Origin: Deinococcus deserti VCD115
Lineage (GTDB): Bacteria; Deinococcota; Deinococci; Deinococcales; Deinococcaceae
Assembly (NCBI RefSeq): GCF_000020685.1
Contig: NC_012526.1
Coordinates: 1,032,001-1,096,000, forward strand
Direction of reading: 5' to 3'
DNA length: 64,000 bases
In this document: piece by piece, positions 32,022-40,692 of the stretch
Layout of the letters: every line of letters starts with the position of its first letter
Numbering within the stretch: the stretch's first letter is position 1
Notes under the pieces: model-generated
Seen by the model: only the letters and a program-made list of their open reading frames with translations
Told to the model about the DNA's origin: nothing
Database searches by the model: none
Made by a program: the position numbers and the translations under genes

Positions 32022-32747
32022 ATGACGCAGACATCATCTGGCAGAAGTGCATTTATTACCGGCGCAAGCAAAGGCATTGGTCTGGCGGTGGCGCGGGCGC
32101 TGGTCCGGGAGGGCTACGCCGTGACCATCACCAGCCGTCACCAGGATGAGGTAGAAGCAGCGGCCGGCGGGCTTGTCAATGAACAGGAAGGCGCTCAGGC
32201 GCGTGGGGTAGCCTGCGACGTGCGTGACGCCGCGTCCCTCCAGCAGGCAGTGGACGATCATGTGCAGGCTTTCGGTGGTCTGGACGTGCTGTTTGTCAAT
32301 GCGGGCGTGGGCCACTTCGCGAACGTGGCCGAGCTGAGCATTGAGGACTGGGACACCATGATTGAAACCAACCTGAGTGGTGCTTTCTACACTGTCAAGG
32401 CGGGGATCGAGGCTCTGTCCAAGCGGGGCGGATATATCTTTACGCTTTCCAGCCTGGCCGGCAAGAATCCGTTTCCCGGAGGCGGTGCCTACAATGCCAG
32501 CAAATTTGGCCTGAACGGCCTGTCGGAAGTGCTGAACCTGGACCTGCGTGACCGCGGCATCAAGGTGACGCAGATTATGCCAGGGAGTGTGTCAACGTAT
32601 TTCGGTGGTCATACGCCCAGCGAGGCCGATGCCTGGAAAATCCAGCCAGAAGACATTGCGCAGCTCACGGTAGACCTGCTGAATATGCCTGAGCGGACCC
32701 TCCCCAGCCGGATTGAGGTTCGCCCCAGCCGACCGCCCCGAAAATAG
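32022..32747 (+). CDS. Short-chain dehydrogenase/reductase (classical SDR)
   Basis: A 241-residue NAD(P)H-dependent oxidoreductase. The cofactor motif TGASKGIG (about residues 13-20), the NAGVG motif (about 90-94), the catalytic Ser in TLSSLAG and Y-N-A-S-K (about 154-158) are all present. An Arg in the VTITSRHQDEV loop favours NADP(H). The substrate is unknown; the closest named families are 3-oxoacyl reductases and general alcohol or sugar dehydrogenases. The ATG lies six bases after TAGCGT and is leaderless. It is monocistronic, with a terminator after the stop. Confidence 0.92.
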   Translation: MTQTSSGRSAFITGASKGIGLAVARALVREGYAVTITSRHQDEVEAAAGGLVNEQEGAQARGVACDVRDAASLQQAVDDHVQAFGGLDVLFVNAGVGHFANVAELSIEDWDTMIETNLSGAFYTVKAGIEALSKRGGYIFTLSSLAGKNPFPGGGAYNASKFGLNGLSEVLNLDLRDRGIKVTQIMPGSVSTYFGGHTPSEADAWKIQPEDIAQLTVDLLNMPERTLPSRIEVRPSRPPRK

Positions 32748-32761
32748 CCGGTCTGTAGTGT

Positions 32762-32795
32762 GCGCCTCCGCAGTCTTTCCTGCGGAGGCGCGTTC
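32762..32795 (+). terminator. Strong hairpin terminator after the SDR gene
   Basis: GCGCCTCCGCAG pairs perfectly with CTGCGGAGGCGC (12-bp stem, 6-base loop). The tail GTTCATGT is U-poor, so termination efficiency is uncertain. Confidence 0.65.
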
Positions 32796-32868
32796 ATGTC
32801 GTGCTGTGCCCGTATCCGCTGCCCGCTCTGCGGAAAAGTCCGGCGCACCATGCTGTAGAATGCCGCGC

Positions 32869-33291
32869 GTGTACACGAACCGCCGCGCTCATTACGAGTA
32901 CGAGTTGTTGGAGCGCTTCGAGGCGGGCATCAGCCTGACAGGCAGCGAGGTCAAGAGCATTCGTGCGGGTGGCGTGGATTTTCGCGACGCCTTCGCCCGG
33001 CTTCATGGTGGCAATGTCGACCTCGAAGGCCTTTACATACCGGCGTACAAGGAAGCAACCTACAACAACCACGAGCCCCGGCGCACCCGGCGCCTGCTTC
33101 TGAACCGCATGGAAATCCTGAAACTTAAAAAAGGCTTGGAGCAGAAGGGCCTGACCCTGGTGCCAACCCGGCTTTACCAGAAAGGTCAGTACTTCAAGGT
33201 GGAGCTCGCTCTGGCCCGCGGCAAGAAGCTGCATGACAAGCGCCGCGCAGACGCCGAAAAAACGGTGCGGCGCGAGCTGAGGGAGCTGTGA
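32869..33291 (+). CDS. smpB: SsrA-binding protein SmpB
   Basis: Binds tmRNA and delivers it to stalled ribosomes for trans-translation. The 140 residues include the conserved RRAHYEYELLERFEAGISLTG, EVKSIR and RTRRLLLNRMEI motifs, with the basic C-terminal tail KKLHDKRRADAEK that enters the mRNA channel. I take the GTG at 32869 as the start because TAGAAT ends seven bases before it, a leaderless layout; the ATG at 32860 would lie inside the -10 element. The stop overlaps the next gene (GTGA), linking SmpB to two envelope genes. The ssrA gene is not in the window. Confidence 0.95.
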   Translation: MYTNRRAHYEYELLERFEAGISLTGSEVKSIRAGGVDFRDAFARLHGGNVDLEGLYIPAYKEATYNNHEPRRTRRLLLNRMEILKLKKGLEQKGLTLVPTRLYQKGQYFKVELALARGKKLHDKRRADAEKTVRRELREL

Positions 33292-34676
33292 TCCGGCGCG
33301 CCCGTATGGCACTGTGGCCGTTGTTGCCGGCGGCTGTACTGGGGATTGGCCTGCTGGGTGCTGGCCTTGCTGAAGCCCAGATTGCCCTGAGCAAACTGAC
33401 ACTGGCAGGCAAGCAGGTGCAGAGTGTCAACCTGTACGGTGCTGAATACGCCAGCCAGGAAACCCTCAGCGCTCTGCTGAATGTGTCGCGGGACGGCGCC
33501 CTGTTGCGCGTGACCGGGCTGGGGCATACCCTGCTGCTGCCCATTGACGAGGACCAGCAGCGCGCCACAACCGACTTCAATACGGTGCAGCTCGATACCC
33601 GTCGCGTTCGGGCCCGGACGGCCACCCTGATCAATGGCAACGTCTACCTCCCCCTCGATACCCTTGCGCGCGGCTTGGGCGCCACCTACGAAACCGGGAA
33701 ATTCCGTGTGGCTGCCCCGACCCTTCAGGGAGTCAGCAGCCGGGCGGGCAAGGACGCGGACCGTCTGGTGTTGGATTTGAGCCGCGACGTGGAAGTGATA
33801 GATGAGCAGCGCGGGGCCAAAGTGGTGGTAACCCTGCGGGGGCTGAAGGGTGAGCCGCGCAAATACACCACCCGGGGCGCATTCGTGCCCCGCGCTGAGG
33901 TGACCCGCGAGAAGGACAATCTGGTCCTGAGCTTTCCCCTGACTGCCGCAAGTGGCGTGCGGGTGTTCAAGGTGGTGCGTCCGGGCAGCGTGCGGGTCGT
34001 GGTTGATGCCGGACCGGGCATCGAGCGCACCAGTCCTGTTCTGCTGCAGCACGTGACCCGTCCGCTGATTGTCATTGATCCCATGCGGGTGGAAGGTGTG
34101 GGCCGCGACGTGACGCTGGAGGTTGCCCGCCGGGCCGCTGAACTGCTGAGCGGCGCCGGGTGGCAGGTGCGTGTGACGCGTGACTCGGCTAGCGCCATGA
34201 ATCTGGGCACCAAGCTGCAACTGGCACGTCAGAGCGACGTCTTCCTTGCACTGGATCTGGGCCGACTGCCGGGTGCCAAGCGCAGTGGAGTCACGGTCTA
34301 TGAGCAGTCCGGTGAGTCCAGCGCGCAGATTGTCAATGCCATTCGCGCCGGCAATGCGCCCCCTTACGGAGCCCTCGTGGCCGGCAACTCAGGCGGAACC
34401 CGCAAGCTGGGCGAACTGTTGCGGGGTGAGCTGAAGGGCGGTGGGGTAATGGCCAAGCAGGACACCACCTCACGCGTCCTGACCCTGCGCGAGGCACCGC
34501 AGGCGGCGCTGCTGATGGAGCTCGGCTGGGCCAGCAGTGCTGAGGACCTGGCCAGGCTGGCAGTCGACCGGCGCCTGCAGGCCATGGCTAACGCCCTGGC
34601 ACGGTCCGTTGCCACCTACCTGACGGCCCGGGCCAACAACAACGCCAGTCTTGGCGCCCAGGGGGTGGAGCGGTGA
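33288..34676 (+). CDS. Degenerate N-acetylmuramoyl-L-alanine amidase (Amidase_3-like), probably inactive
   Basis: A 462-residue exported protein. Signal peptide (about 1-30); a copper-amine-oxidase-N-like wall domain (about 38-140, with AGKQVQSVNLYG and NGNVYLPLDTLARGLGA); an AMIN-like beta domain (about 155-245); and a C-terminal amidase fold (about 258-455). The zinc site is broken: DPGHGG reads DPMRVEG (about 264-270), the following Glu is absent, and the usual S-I-H-A-N reads LALDLGR (about 321-326). Only the late Glu in LLMELGW (about 411) remains. It is likely a wall-binding or amidase-regulating pseudoenzyme. It overlaps smpB and the GerMN gene by four bases each. Confidence 0.82.
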   Translation: MIRRARMALWPLLPAAVLGIGLLGAGLAEAQIALSKLTLAGKQVQSVNLYGAEYASQETLSALLNVSRDGALLRVTGLGHTLLLPIDEDQQRATTDFNTVQLDTRRVRARTATLINGNVYLPLDTLARGLGATYETGKFRVAAPTLQGVSSRAGKDADRLVLDLSRDVEVIDEQRGAKVVVTLRGLKGEPRKYTTRGAFVPRAEVTREKDNLVLSFPLTAASGVRVFKVVRPGSVRVVVDAGPGIERTSPVLLQHVTRPLIVIDPMRVEGVGRDVTLEVARRAAELLSGAGWQVRVTRDSASAMNLGTKLQLARQSDVFLALDLGRLPGAKRSGVTVYEQSGESSAQIVNAIRAGNAPPYGALVAGNSGGTRKLGELLRGELKGGGVMAKQDTTSRVLTLREAPQAALLMELGWASSAEDLARLAVDRRLQAMANALARSVATYLTARANNNASLGAQGVER

Positions 34677-35215
34677 AACGCCTGTTTTCTTTATTTAACG
34701 TGGTAACGCTGGTTCTGCTGGGCGCTTCGGTTCTGGCGCTGCAGGCAGTGCAGCGGACTCCCGATACTCCTGAGGCCCCCAAGCTCGAACTTGCCCAGCG
34801 CACCGCTGTAAAAGTCAAGGTGTACTTCACCGACCCACAGGTTCAGGCCCTGAAGACCGAAACCCGCACGGTGCAGGTCACCCAGCAGGACGCCGGAACG
34901 CTGGCGCAGGCGGCACTGAATGTCTGGGCCGGTGGGCCAAACGACCGTGACCTCCTGGGACTGGTCCCAAAGGGAACAGCAGCGCCGAAGGTTTACCTGC
35001 GCAGTGGTCACTATTACGTGGACATGCCGGCTTCTTACGGCAAGCTGCGGTATGGCACCAGCGGCGAGCGCATGCTGCTGTGCAGCATGACCCGCACCCT
35101 GCTTGACCTTAAGGGGCAGGACGTCACCTTCCTGCTCGACGGCAAGAACATCGAGACTCTGGGCCACCTGGACCTGCGCGAGGCCTTTACCGGGCGCGAC
35201 TGCGCGGACCAGTGA
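34673..35215 (+). CDS. GerMN-domain lipoprotein-like protein
   Basis: A 180-residue protein with an N-terminal hydrophobic segment (about residues 5-22, LFSLFNVVTLVLLGASVL) acting as signal or anchor. The GerMN domain follows (about 45-165), with VKVYFTDPQVQAL, TLAQAALNVWAGGPN and a C-terminal VTFLLDGKNIETLGHLDL. GerMN proteins occur beside amidases in spore-formers and in Deinococcus-Thermus and are thought to act at the cell wall. The GTG start overlaps the amidase stop (GTGA), and the pairing with a degenerate amidase suggests that the two form a complex. Confidence 0.85.
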   Translation: MKRLFSLFNVVTLVLLGASVLALQAVQRTPDTPEAPKLELAQRTAVKVKVYFTDPQVQALKTETRTVQVTQQDAGTLAQAALNVWAGGPNDRDLLGLVPKGTAAPKVYLRSGHYYVDMPASYGKLRYGTSGERMLLCSMTRTLLDLKGQDVTFLLDGKNIETLGHLDLREAFTGRDCADQ

Positions 35216-35366
35216 TGGGACCGTCCGTGATAAGCCGCGTGATCAGGGCAGGGCAGCGCCAGCGCCAGAAGGGAGCGGCCAGGACCTGAGCAGCCCCAAA
35301 CCTTCGGTCCAGGCTTCCAGTCCTGTACGACCTGAGGTGAGCTGCGGAGTTGGTCTCTAATTCCTT

Positions 35367-38300
35367 ATGCTGCACAGCATCACCCTGCAGGGGTTCAAAA
35401 GCTTTGCTGACCGCACCCGGCTGGAGTTCGGCCCTGGGGTCAGTGCCGTCATCGGTCCCAACGGCTCGGGCAAAAGCAACGTGGTCGAGGCGATCCGCTG
35501 GGTGACCCATCAGGCCCGGGCCCGCGAACTGCGCGCCGGGCGCGGCACTGAGCTTATTTTTCATGGCAGCGGAGGTAAGGCGCCACTGGGCCTCGCCGAG
35601 GTGCAGCTGGAACTGAGCACGCCCGAAGGCCGTGTCAATCTGTCCCGGCGCATCTACCGTGACGGCGCCGCCGAGCAGGACCTGGGAGGACGCCCGGTAC
35701 GGGCCCGTGATGTGCAGGGCGCGCTGCGCGGAACCGGCCTGGGCCCGGGTGGATTGGCGGTGATCGGCCAGGGAGAGGTCAGCGGGGTGGTGCAGGCTGA
35801 AGGCAGGACCCTGCTGGGCTACGTGCAGGAGGCGGCGGGTCTGTCGCGCGCTGTGACGGCCCGCCAGGAAACCGAAGCCCGGCTGCGGGACGCCGACACA
35901 GCTCTGGAGCAGTTGCGCCTGGTGCTGAATGAACGCGAGGCAGCGGTGGTGCGGCTTGAGAAGGCGGCGCAGGCAGCGCGTCAGCACCGTGACCTGAGTG
36001 CCCGCGTGCTGACCCTGGAAGATGCCCTGCGCCGCGAACGGCACCTGGCCCTGCGACGCGAAATTGCCGGGGCCAGCTCGGAAGCGTCGGCACTGGAGGC
36101 CCGGAGTGTGGTGCTGGGAGCAGAAGTGCAGGCTGCCGCCGCAGCTGTCGAAGCGGCGCGCGACCGGGCTCAGGAGGCCCGGGCCCGGCGTGAGGCCTAC
36201 GGCGGTGCCCTGGACGCCCTGAACGCAGCGCGCGAGGCGCAGGCCCAGGCCGGGCGTTACCACGCCCACCTGAGACGGGAAGGGGAGACCCTGCAAGCTG
36301 AGCTGAGCGCCTTGCCGACTCGGATGCCGGAGCAGCCTGCTCCGGATCTGCTGGCCTTGGACGCGGCAGTGCACACGTCCCGCTTGGCCGCTGAGGTTGC
36401 CGAGCAGCGGGTACGCACTCTGGACGCTGAACTGACCCGCGCCCGTGCGCAGGCCGCGCGGGTCGCCGAGCAACTCGCCCGTGCGGACGCCAGCCGCGAG
36501 ACGCTGCATGCCGAACTCCAGCGCGCCGAAGGCAACCTGGAACAGGCGCACGACAGTCTGGTTGCCGCTACCGAACGCCTGGGCAGTGCACGCCTGGCCC
36601 GCGAGCAGGCCGAACAGGCCTTTGCGGCGCTGAGCGGCAGCCGGGACGCCGCCCTTCACCACGAGCGGCACCTCAGCAGCGAGCTGGCCCGGGTCAATGC
36701 CAGTGTGGCGCCCCTGCGCCGGGAACGGGAGAGGCTGGAGGCTGCACTGAACAGCTACGCCCGCTACGGTGAAGGCGCGCGCAACGCCCTGCGGCTTGAT
36801 CACCCGGGCATCGTGGGCAGCGTCGCGGACCTGCTGAGTGTGCCTGCCGAGTACGAAGTGGCCATCGGCGCTGCGCTGGGCCGTCGCCTGGAACAGATCG
36901 TGGTCTCACACGCTGAGGATGCCCGCGAAATTATTGAGGAACTGCGGCGTGCTGGCGGGCGCGCGACCTTTCTGCCGCTGGACCTGATCCGCGCCCGTCC
37001 CCGCCGTGACGCGGGGCTCCTCCGTGAGGACGGCGTGGTCGGGAATCTGGCTGACCTGTGTCCCACCGATCCGCCTCTGGTCGGCGAGGCTATTCTGGCC
37101 GACACGCTGGTGGTGCGGGACCTGCGCGCAGCCAACCGGATTGCGCGCAGTCACCAGAGCCGCCCACGCCTGGTGACCCTGGACGGAGAACTGGTGGAAC
37201 CCGGTGGAGCCATTACCGGCGGGCGCCTGCGCGACACGGGAACCGGCGTGCTGGCCGACCAGCGCCGGTTTCAGGAACTGGACGCCGAACTTGAGGACGC
37301 TGACGCGGCCGCGCACAGGCTCAGCACCGAACTGAAAAAGGTCCGGAACGGCCTTGAAGGCAATGCGGAGCAGCACGACGCCCTGCTGGCCAGCCGCGAG
37401 CGTGCTGCCCGCGAGGAACGGGAGGCCGAACGCCGGGTGACGGAACTCGAAGCGCAGATCCGCAGCCTGACCACGCACCGCGACCGGTTGTGGGACCGCC
37501 TGGGGCCGGATGAACAGCGCACCGGCGCGCTGCCCCCCGATATGGACCTGGCTGCCCTGGAGGCCGACCTGAGCGCTGCCCGGGCCTCCGCAGAGCAGGC
37601 CCGGGCCCAGGAGCGTCAGGCGGCCGAGGCACTGGCCCTGGGGCGGGAAGTGGACACTGCCTGGAAGGCCTACCGGGCCGGTCGTGCGCGCGCCGGAGAC
37701 CTCAGAGGTCGGCTGGAAGCCAACACCCAGGCGGCCGAGGCGCAGGAGGCCCACCTGAGTGCCTCTGCGGCTGAGGTCGCGCGGCGTACGGCAGCCCTGG
37801 GCACCCTGGACGAGAATGAGTTTCCCCGCGCCGAGTATGCGCGGGAGCAGGCCGCTCAGGCCTACGCCAACCTGATCGGCACCCAGAACAAAACCCGCGC
37901 CCGTCTGGATGAACTGCGGCTGCTGATTGCCCGGCGCGAGGGCAGTCTGGATGACATTCCTGATGGAGTCAGCCCGCTGGGCACCCCCCGTGAATGGACG
38001 GCAGAGCTTGCGCGCGCCCGCACGACCCTGGAAGCCCTGGGGCCAGTCAACGCGCGTGCCGAGGCCGACCATGCCGAGGAACTGACACTTCTCCAGGACC
38101 AGCAGACAGAACTGAACGACGCGCAGTCTGCCAGCGATGAGCTGCGTGCGCACCTGGCAGAACTGGAGCGGGCCGAAACAGTCGCCACCCGCGCGGCCTT
38201 TGAACGCGTGAACGCCGCTTTCCGTGACTACAGCGCCGAGCTGCTGGGAGGCCACGGTGACTTGGAAGCCGAACTGACAGAATCCGGGCGTCTTTCGGGG

Positions 38301-38657
38301 CTACGGCTGGCTGTCCAGCCCCGCGGGAAACGCACCCGCAGCATGACCCTGCTGTCAGCCGGGGAGCGCACCATGGCGGGGCTGGCCTTCCTGTTCGCCC
38401 TGAACCATGCCGGCGGTGAGGGGAGTGCGGGTGGTTTGCCCCTGGCCGTGCTGGACGAGGTGGACGCGCCGCTGGACGAGGCCAACATCCGCCGCTTTAC
38501 AGGTTTTCTGAAGCTGTTCAGCGAGCGGGGAGCGCAGTTCCTGCTGGTCACGCACCAGAAGGCGACCATGGAAGTGGCCCAGGCGCTGTGGGGCGTGACC
38601 ACCGATCAGACCGGCGCCAGCCGGGTGCTGAGCATTAAACAGCACGCTGAGGGATAA
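35367..38657 (+). CDS. smc: Chromosome segregation protein SMC
   Basis: Condensin ATPase that compacts and segregates the chromosome with ScpAB. The 1096 residues run in the usual order: Walker A GPNGSGKSN (about 31-39) in the N-terminal head, a first coiled coil rich in Ala/Arg/Glu, a hinge (about 480-600, GIVGSVADLLSVPAEYEVAIG), a second coiled coil, then the signature LLSAGERTM (LSGGE-like, with Ala for Gly) and Walker B LAVLDEVDAPLD near the C-terminus. It is shorter than most SMCs (about 1150-1190) because the coils are reduced. The start follows a TCTAAT element by five bases. It is convergent with the 2H phosphoesterase. Confidence 0.96.
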   Translation: MLHSITLQGFKSFADRTRLEFGPGVSAVIGPNGSGKSNVVEAIRWVTHQARARELRAGRGTELIFHGSGGKAPLGLAEVQLELSTPEGRVNLSRRIYRDGAAEQDLGGRPVRARDVQGALRGTGLGPGGLAVIGQGEVSGVVQAEGRTLLGYVQEAAGLSRAVTARQETEARLRDADTALEQLRLVLNEREAAVVRLEKAAQAARQHRDLSARVLTLEDALRRERHLALRREIAGASSEASALEARSVVLGAEVQAAAAAVEAARDRAQEARARREAYGGALDALNAAREAQAQAGRYHAHLRREGETLQAELSALPTRMPEQPAPDLLALDAAVHTSRLAAEVAEQRVRTLDAELTRARAQAARVAEQLARADASRETLHAELQRAEGNLEQAHDSLVAATERLGSARLAREQAEQAFAALSGSRDAALHHERHLSSELARVNASVAPLRRERERLEAALNSYARYGEGARNALRLDHPGIVGSVADLLSVPAEYEVAIGAALGRRLEQIVVSHAEDAREIIEELRRAGGRATFLPLDLIRARPRRDAGLLREDGVVGNLADLCPTDPPLVGEAILADTLVVRDLRAANRIARSHQSRPRLVTLDGELVEPGGAITGGRLRDTGTGVLADQRRFQELDAELEDADAAAHRLSTELKKVRNGLEGNAEQHDALLASRERAAREEREAERRVTELEAQIRSLTTHRDRLWDRLGPDEQRTGALPPDMDLAALEADLSAARASAEQARAQERQAAEALALGREVDTAWKAYRAGRARAGDLRGRLEANTQAAEAQEAHLSASAAEVARRTAALGTLDENEFPRAEYAREQAAQAYANLIGTQNKTRARLDELRLLIARREGSLDDIPDGVSPLGTPREWTAELARARTTLEALGPVNARAEADHAEELTLLQDQQTELNDAQSASDELRAHLAELERAETVATRAAFERVNAAFRDYSAELLGGHGDLEAELTESGRLSGLRLAVQPRGKRTRSMTLLSAGERTMAGLAFLFALNHAGGEGSAGGLPLAVLDEVDAPLDEANIRRFTGFLKLFSERGAQFLLVTHQKATMEVAQALWGVTTDQTGASRVLSIKQHAEG

Positions 38658-38673
38658 GGGTGGGTTTTCCCGC

Positions 38674-39192
38674 CTAGCCACCCTGAAGTGGAACTTCATG
38701 GGCCACCCGCCAGCGGTTATCCGCGTCTTTTTGTGCGACGGTGACCCGGTCCACCAGATACCGAACTGCCGCAAGCTCGGGAAGAAGTGCTTGCAGCTGG
38801 CCTGCAATGACATCGAGCTCATCTTCGCCTCCCCTGGCAACCGTCAGGTGTGGTTCCGGATCGGGATGCTTGCCGCTGTACGGAGGTGTCTCTGGAAAGG
38901 CCCGCGCAATGGTACGCATCAGGGCGCGGATCTCGGCGGCAGGCTCCGGCGCCAGCCACAGCAATCCCGGAAACCGTCCAAGGTGGGAGAAACTCAGGCT
39001 GACCGGCCTGGTCCCTCTCAGGCACGCCTCCAGCCGGGCCAGATGCTCCGGCGCGGGCTCTGGTGACACCCAGGGAAACAGCAGGGAGACATGCGGCGCC
39101 ACACCCCGCCTCGCGGCAGGGAGGGTCTGACGCCAGTGCCCGATCCACCGGTCCAGCTCCGGCAGCCACAGCAGGACGCTGGTTTGGCTCAC
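38674..39192 (-). CDS. 2'-5' RNA ligase / cyclic phosphodiesterase superfamily (2H) protein
   Basis: A 172-residue protein with the two H-x-[ST] motifs that define 2H phosphoesterases: HVSLLFPW (about residues 33-40) and HLTVARG (about 121-127), on a predicted bilobed fold. Members such as LigT/ThpR handle 2',3'-cyclic nucleotides or 2'-5' RNA bonds; which activity applies here is not clear. The GTG start overlaps the amylase stop (GTGA), so the two genes form an operon. No functional connection to starch degradation is obvious. Confidence 0.85.
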   Translation of the reverse strand: MSQTSVLLWLPELDRWIGHWRQTLPAARRGVAPHVSLLFPWVSPEPAPEHLARLEACLRGTRPVSLSFSHLGRFPGLLWLAPEPAAEIRALMRTIARAFPETPPYSGKHPDPEPHLTVARGGEDELDVIAGQLQALLPELAAVRYLVDRVTVAQKDADNRWRVAHEVPLQGG

Positions 39193-40631
39193 TTCAGTGC
39201 AAACGCTGCGGCGTCCCTGCCGTCCAGGCTCAGATGCAGGTACCCTCCCCGGACGCTGACCTTGGCATTCTGGCCGGCATACAGCGACTGTGTGACCGCC
39301 TGATCGCTGGCTGTGAGCCCCAGGCCAGCCAGCTTGATGCTGTAGGTCCTGCGCTCCTTGCCTCCATGCCAGGCCGCCAGGACCCGCTGACCGTCCTTCT
39401 CGCGGGTTAGCAGCAGCAGGTCGTCCTGCAGGCTGACTGGGACGGGTAGCAGGGTCTGGGATCCCAGGCTCAGGGCCGAGCTGGCCTTGCGGGCGGCCAC
39501 CGCACTGCGGGCGGCTTCGAACACGTCGCGCTCTGCGGGTGTCCAGGCCTCCTCGAAGCGCATGTCGCGCCGGTTGTCGGGGTCCGGGCCTCCGCGCATG
39601 GCAATCTCGATGCCCTGATACAGCACCGGCACCCCTTTCAGGGTCATCAGTGCACGCAGGGCGTAGCGTGTGCGGGCCTGACCCTCATCCTCAAACAGGC
39701 TGCCCTGCGCAAAGCGGGGGATGTCGTGGTTGTCCAGAAACAGGGCGACCTCACCGGGACGTGAGAGTTCGCCGTTTCGCTCCAGCACGGCACTGACCCG
39801 GCTCAGGCTCTGGCCGCTCATCAGGCTGTCGCGCATGGCCCGCTGCAAGCTGAACAAAAACAGACTGTCGAACCCGGCCTTCTGCCAGTCGGCTACCGTG
39901 CCGGTATCGGCGTCGAACCATTCGCCCAGGGTCCAGGTGCCGGCGGCGCGGTCGCGGGCCAGCACCTCCTTGAGAAAGTCGCCCGGCACATGTTTGATGG
40001 CGTCGTAACGGAAAGCATTGACGCCACGGTTGCGCCAGAAGTCCGCGTTTTCCAGCAGCATCTTACGGACCTCGGGGCGGCTCTGATCCAGATCGGGCAA
40101 CCCCGAGAGCGGACAGTCCACGTCCTTGTCGGCGCTGGCTTCGCAACGGGACTGGGGCGTAAACCATTCTGGCTTGGCCTTGACCGCCGGAGCTTCGTAG
40201 CCGTAGTGGTTGATGACCTGATCCAGGACCACGCGCATGTTGGCCGCACGCGCCGCTTTGACAAAGGTGTCGAAGTCAGCCAGCGTTCCGAAATGCGGAT
40301 CGACATCCCGGAAGTCCGCCGGCCAGTAGCCGTGGTATCCGGCAGTATCAAAGGAGTTGGCCGCCTGTTGCCGGTAGACCGGCGTCAGCCATACCGCGGT
40401 GGCGCCCAGGCGCGTGATATGCCCCAGTCTGGCGGTCAGGCCGGGAAGGTCACCGCCGTGCCACGCACGGAGATTGCTGCGGTCCACGCCAGCATTGTTG
40501 TTCGGGTTGCCGTCGAAGAAACGGTCCGGCATGACCTGATAGATGATCTGGCCCTCAAAGGAGGGCAGGGAGGCCTGGGCCTGCGCGCTTCCTGCACTCA
40601 GGAAGGCAGCCAGCAGTAAAGAGCGGCGCAT
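39189..40631 (-). CDS. Secreted GH13 alpha-amylase family glycoside hydrolase
   Basis: Hydrolyses alpha-glucans outside the cytoplasm. The 480 residues begin with a signal peptide (about 1-20, ending AQAQA). The (β/α)8 barrel has all four GH13 regions: VVLDQVINH (about 134-142), FRYDAIKH (nucleophile Asp210), TLGEWF (acid/base Glu237) and FLDNHD (transition-state Asp303). A C-terminal beta domain follows. It resembles cyclomaltodextrinase/neopullulanase-type enzymes without the N-terminal extra domain. The ATG lies six bases after TAGGAT. Together with glgP it could supply glucose units from storage or environmental glucans. Confidence 0.93.
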   Translation of the reverse strand: MRRSLLLAAFLSAGSAQAQASLPSFEGQIIYQVMPDRFFDGNPNNNAGVDRSNLRAWHGGDLPGLTARLGHITRLGATAVWLTPVYRQQAANSFDTAGYHGYWPADFRDVDPHFGTLADFDTFVKAARAANMRVVLDQVINHYGYEAPAVKAKPEWFTPQSRCEASADKDVDCPLSGLPDLDQSRPEVRKMLLENADFWRNRGVNAFRYDAIKHVPGDFLKEVLARDRAAGTWTLGEWFDADTGTVADWQKAGFDSLFLFSLQRAMRDSLMSGQSLSRVSAVLERNGELSRPGEVALFLDNHDIPRFAQGSLFEDEGQARTRYALRALMTLKGVPVLYQGIEIAMRGGPDPDNRRDMRFEEAWTPAERDVFEAARSAVAARKASSALSLGSQTLLPVPVSLQDDLLLLTREKDGQRVLAAWHGGKERRTYSIKLAGLGLTASDQAVTQSLYAGQNAKVSVRGGYLHLSLDGRDAAAFALK

Positions 40632-40692
40632 GGACGAATCCTAGCCCGCCCGCGCGCCACTCTGGACACATTTTGCTTTAACAGGTGTTGCG

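Noticed and set aside
38658..38685. AGGGTGG / CCACCCT hairpin between smc and the 2H phosphoesterase gene
   Set aside because: The 7-bp stem has a long loop and no U-rich tail on either strand, so I do not call it a terminator.
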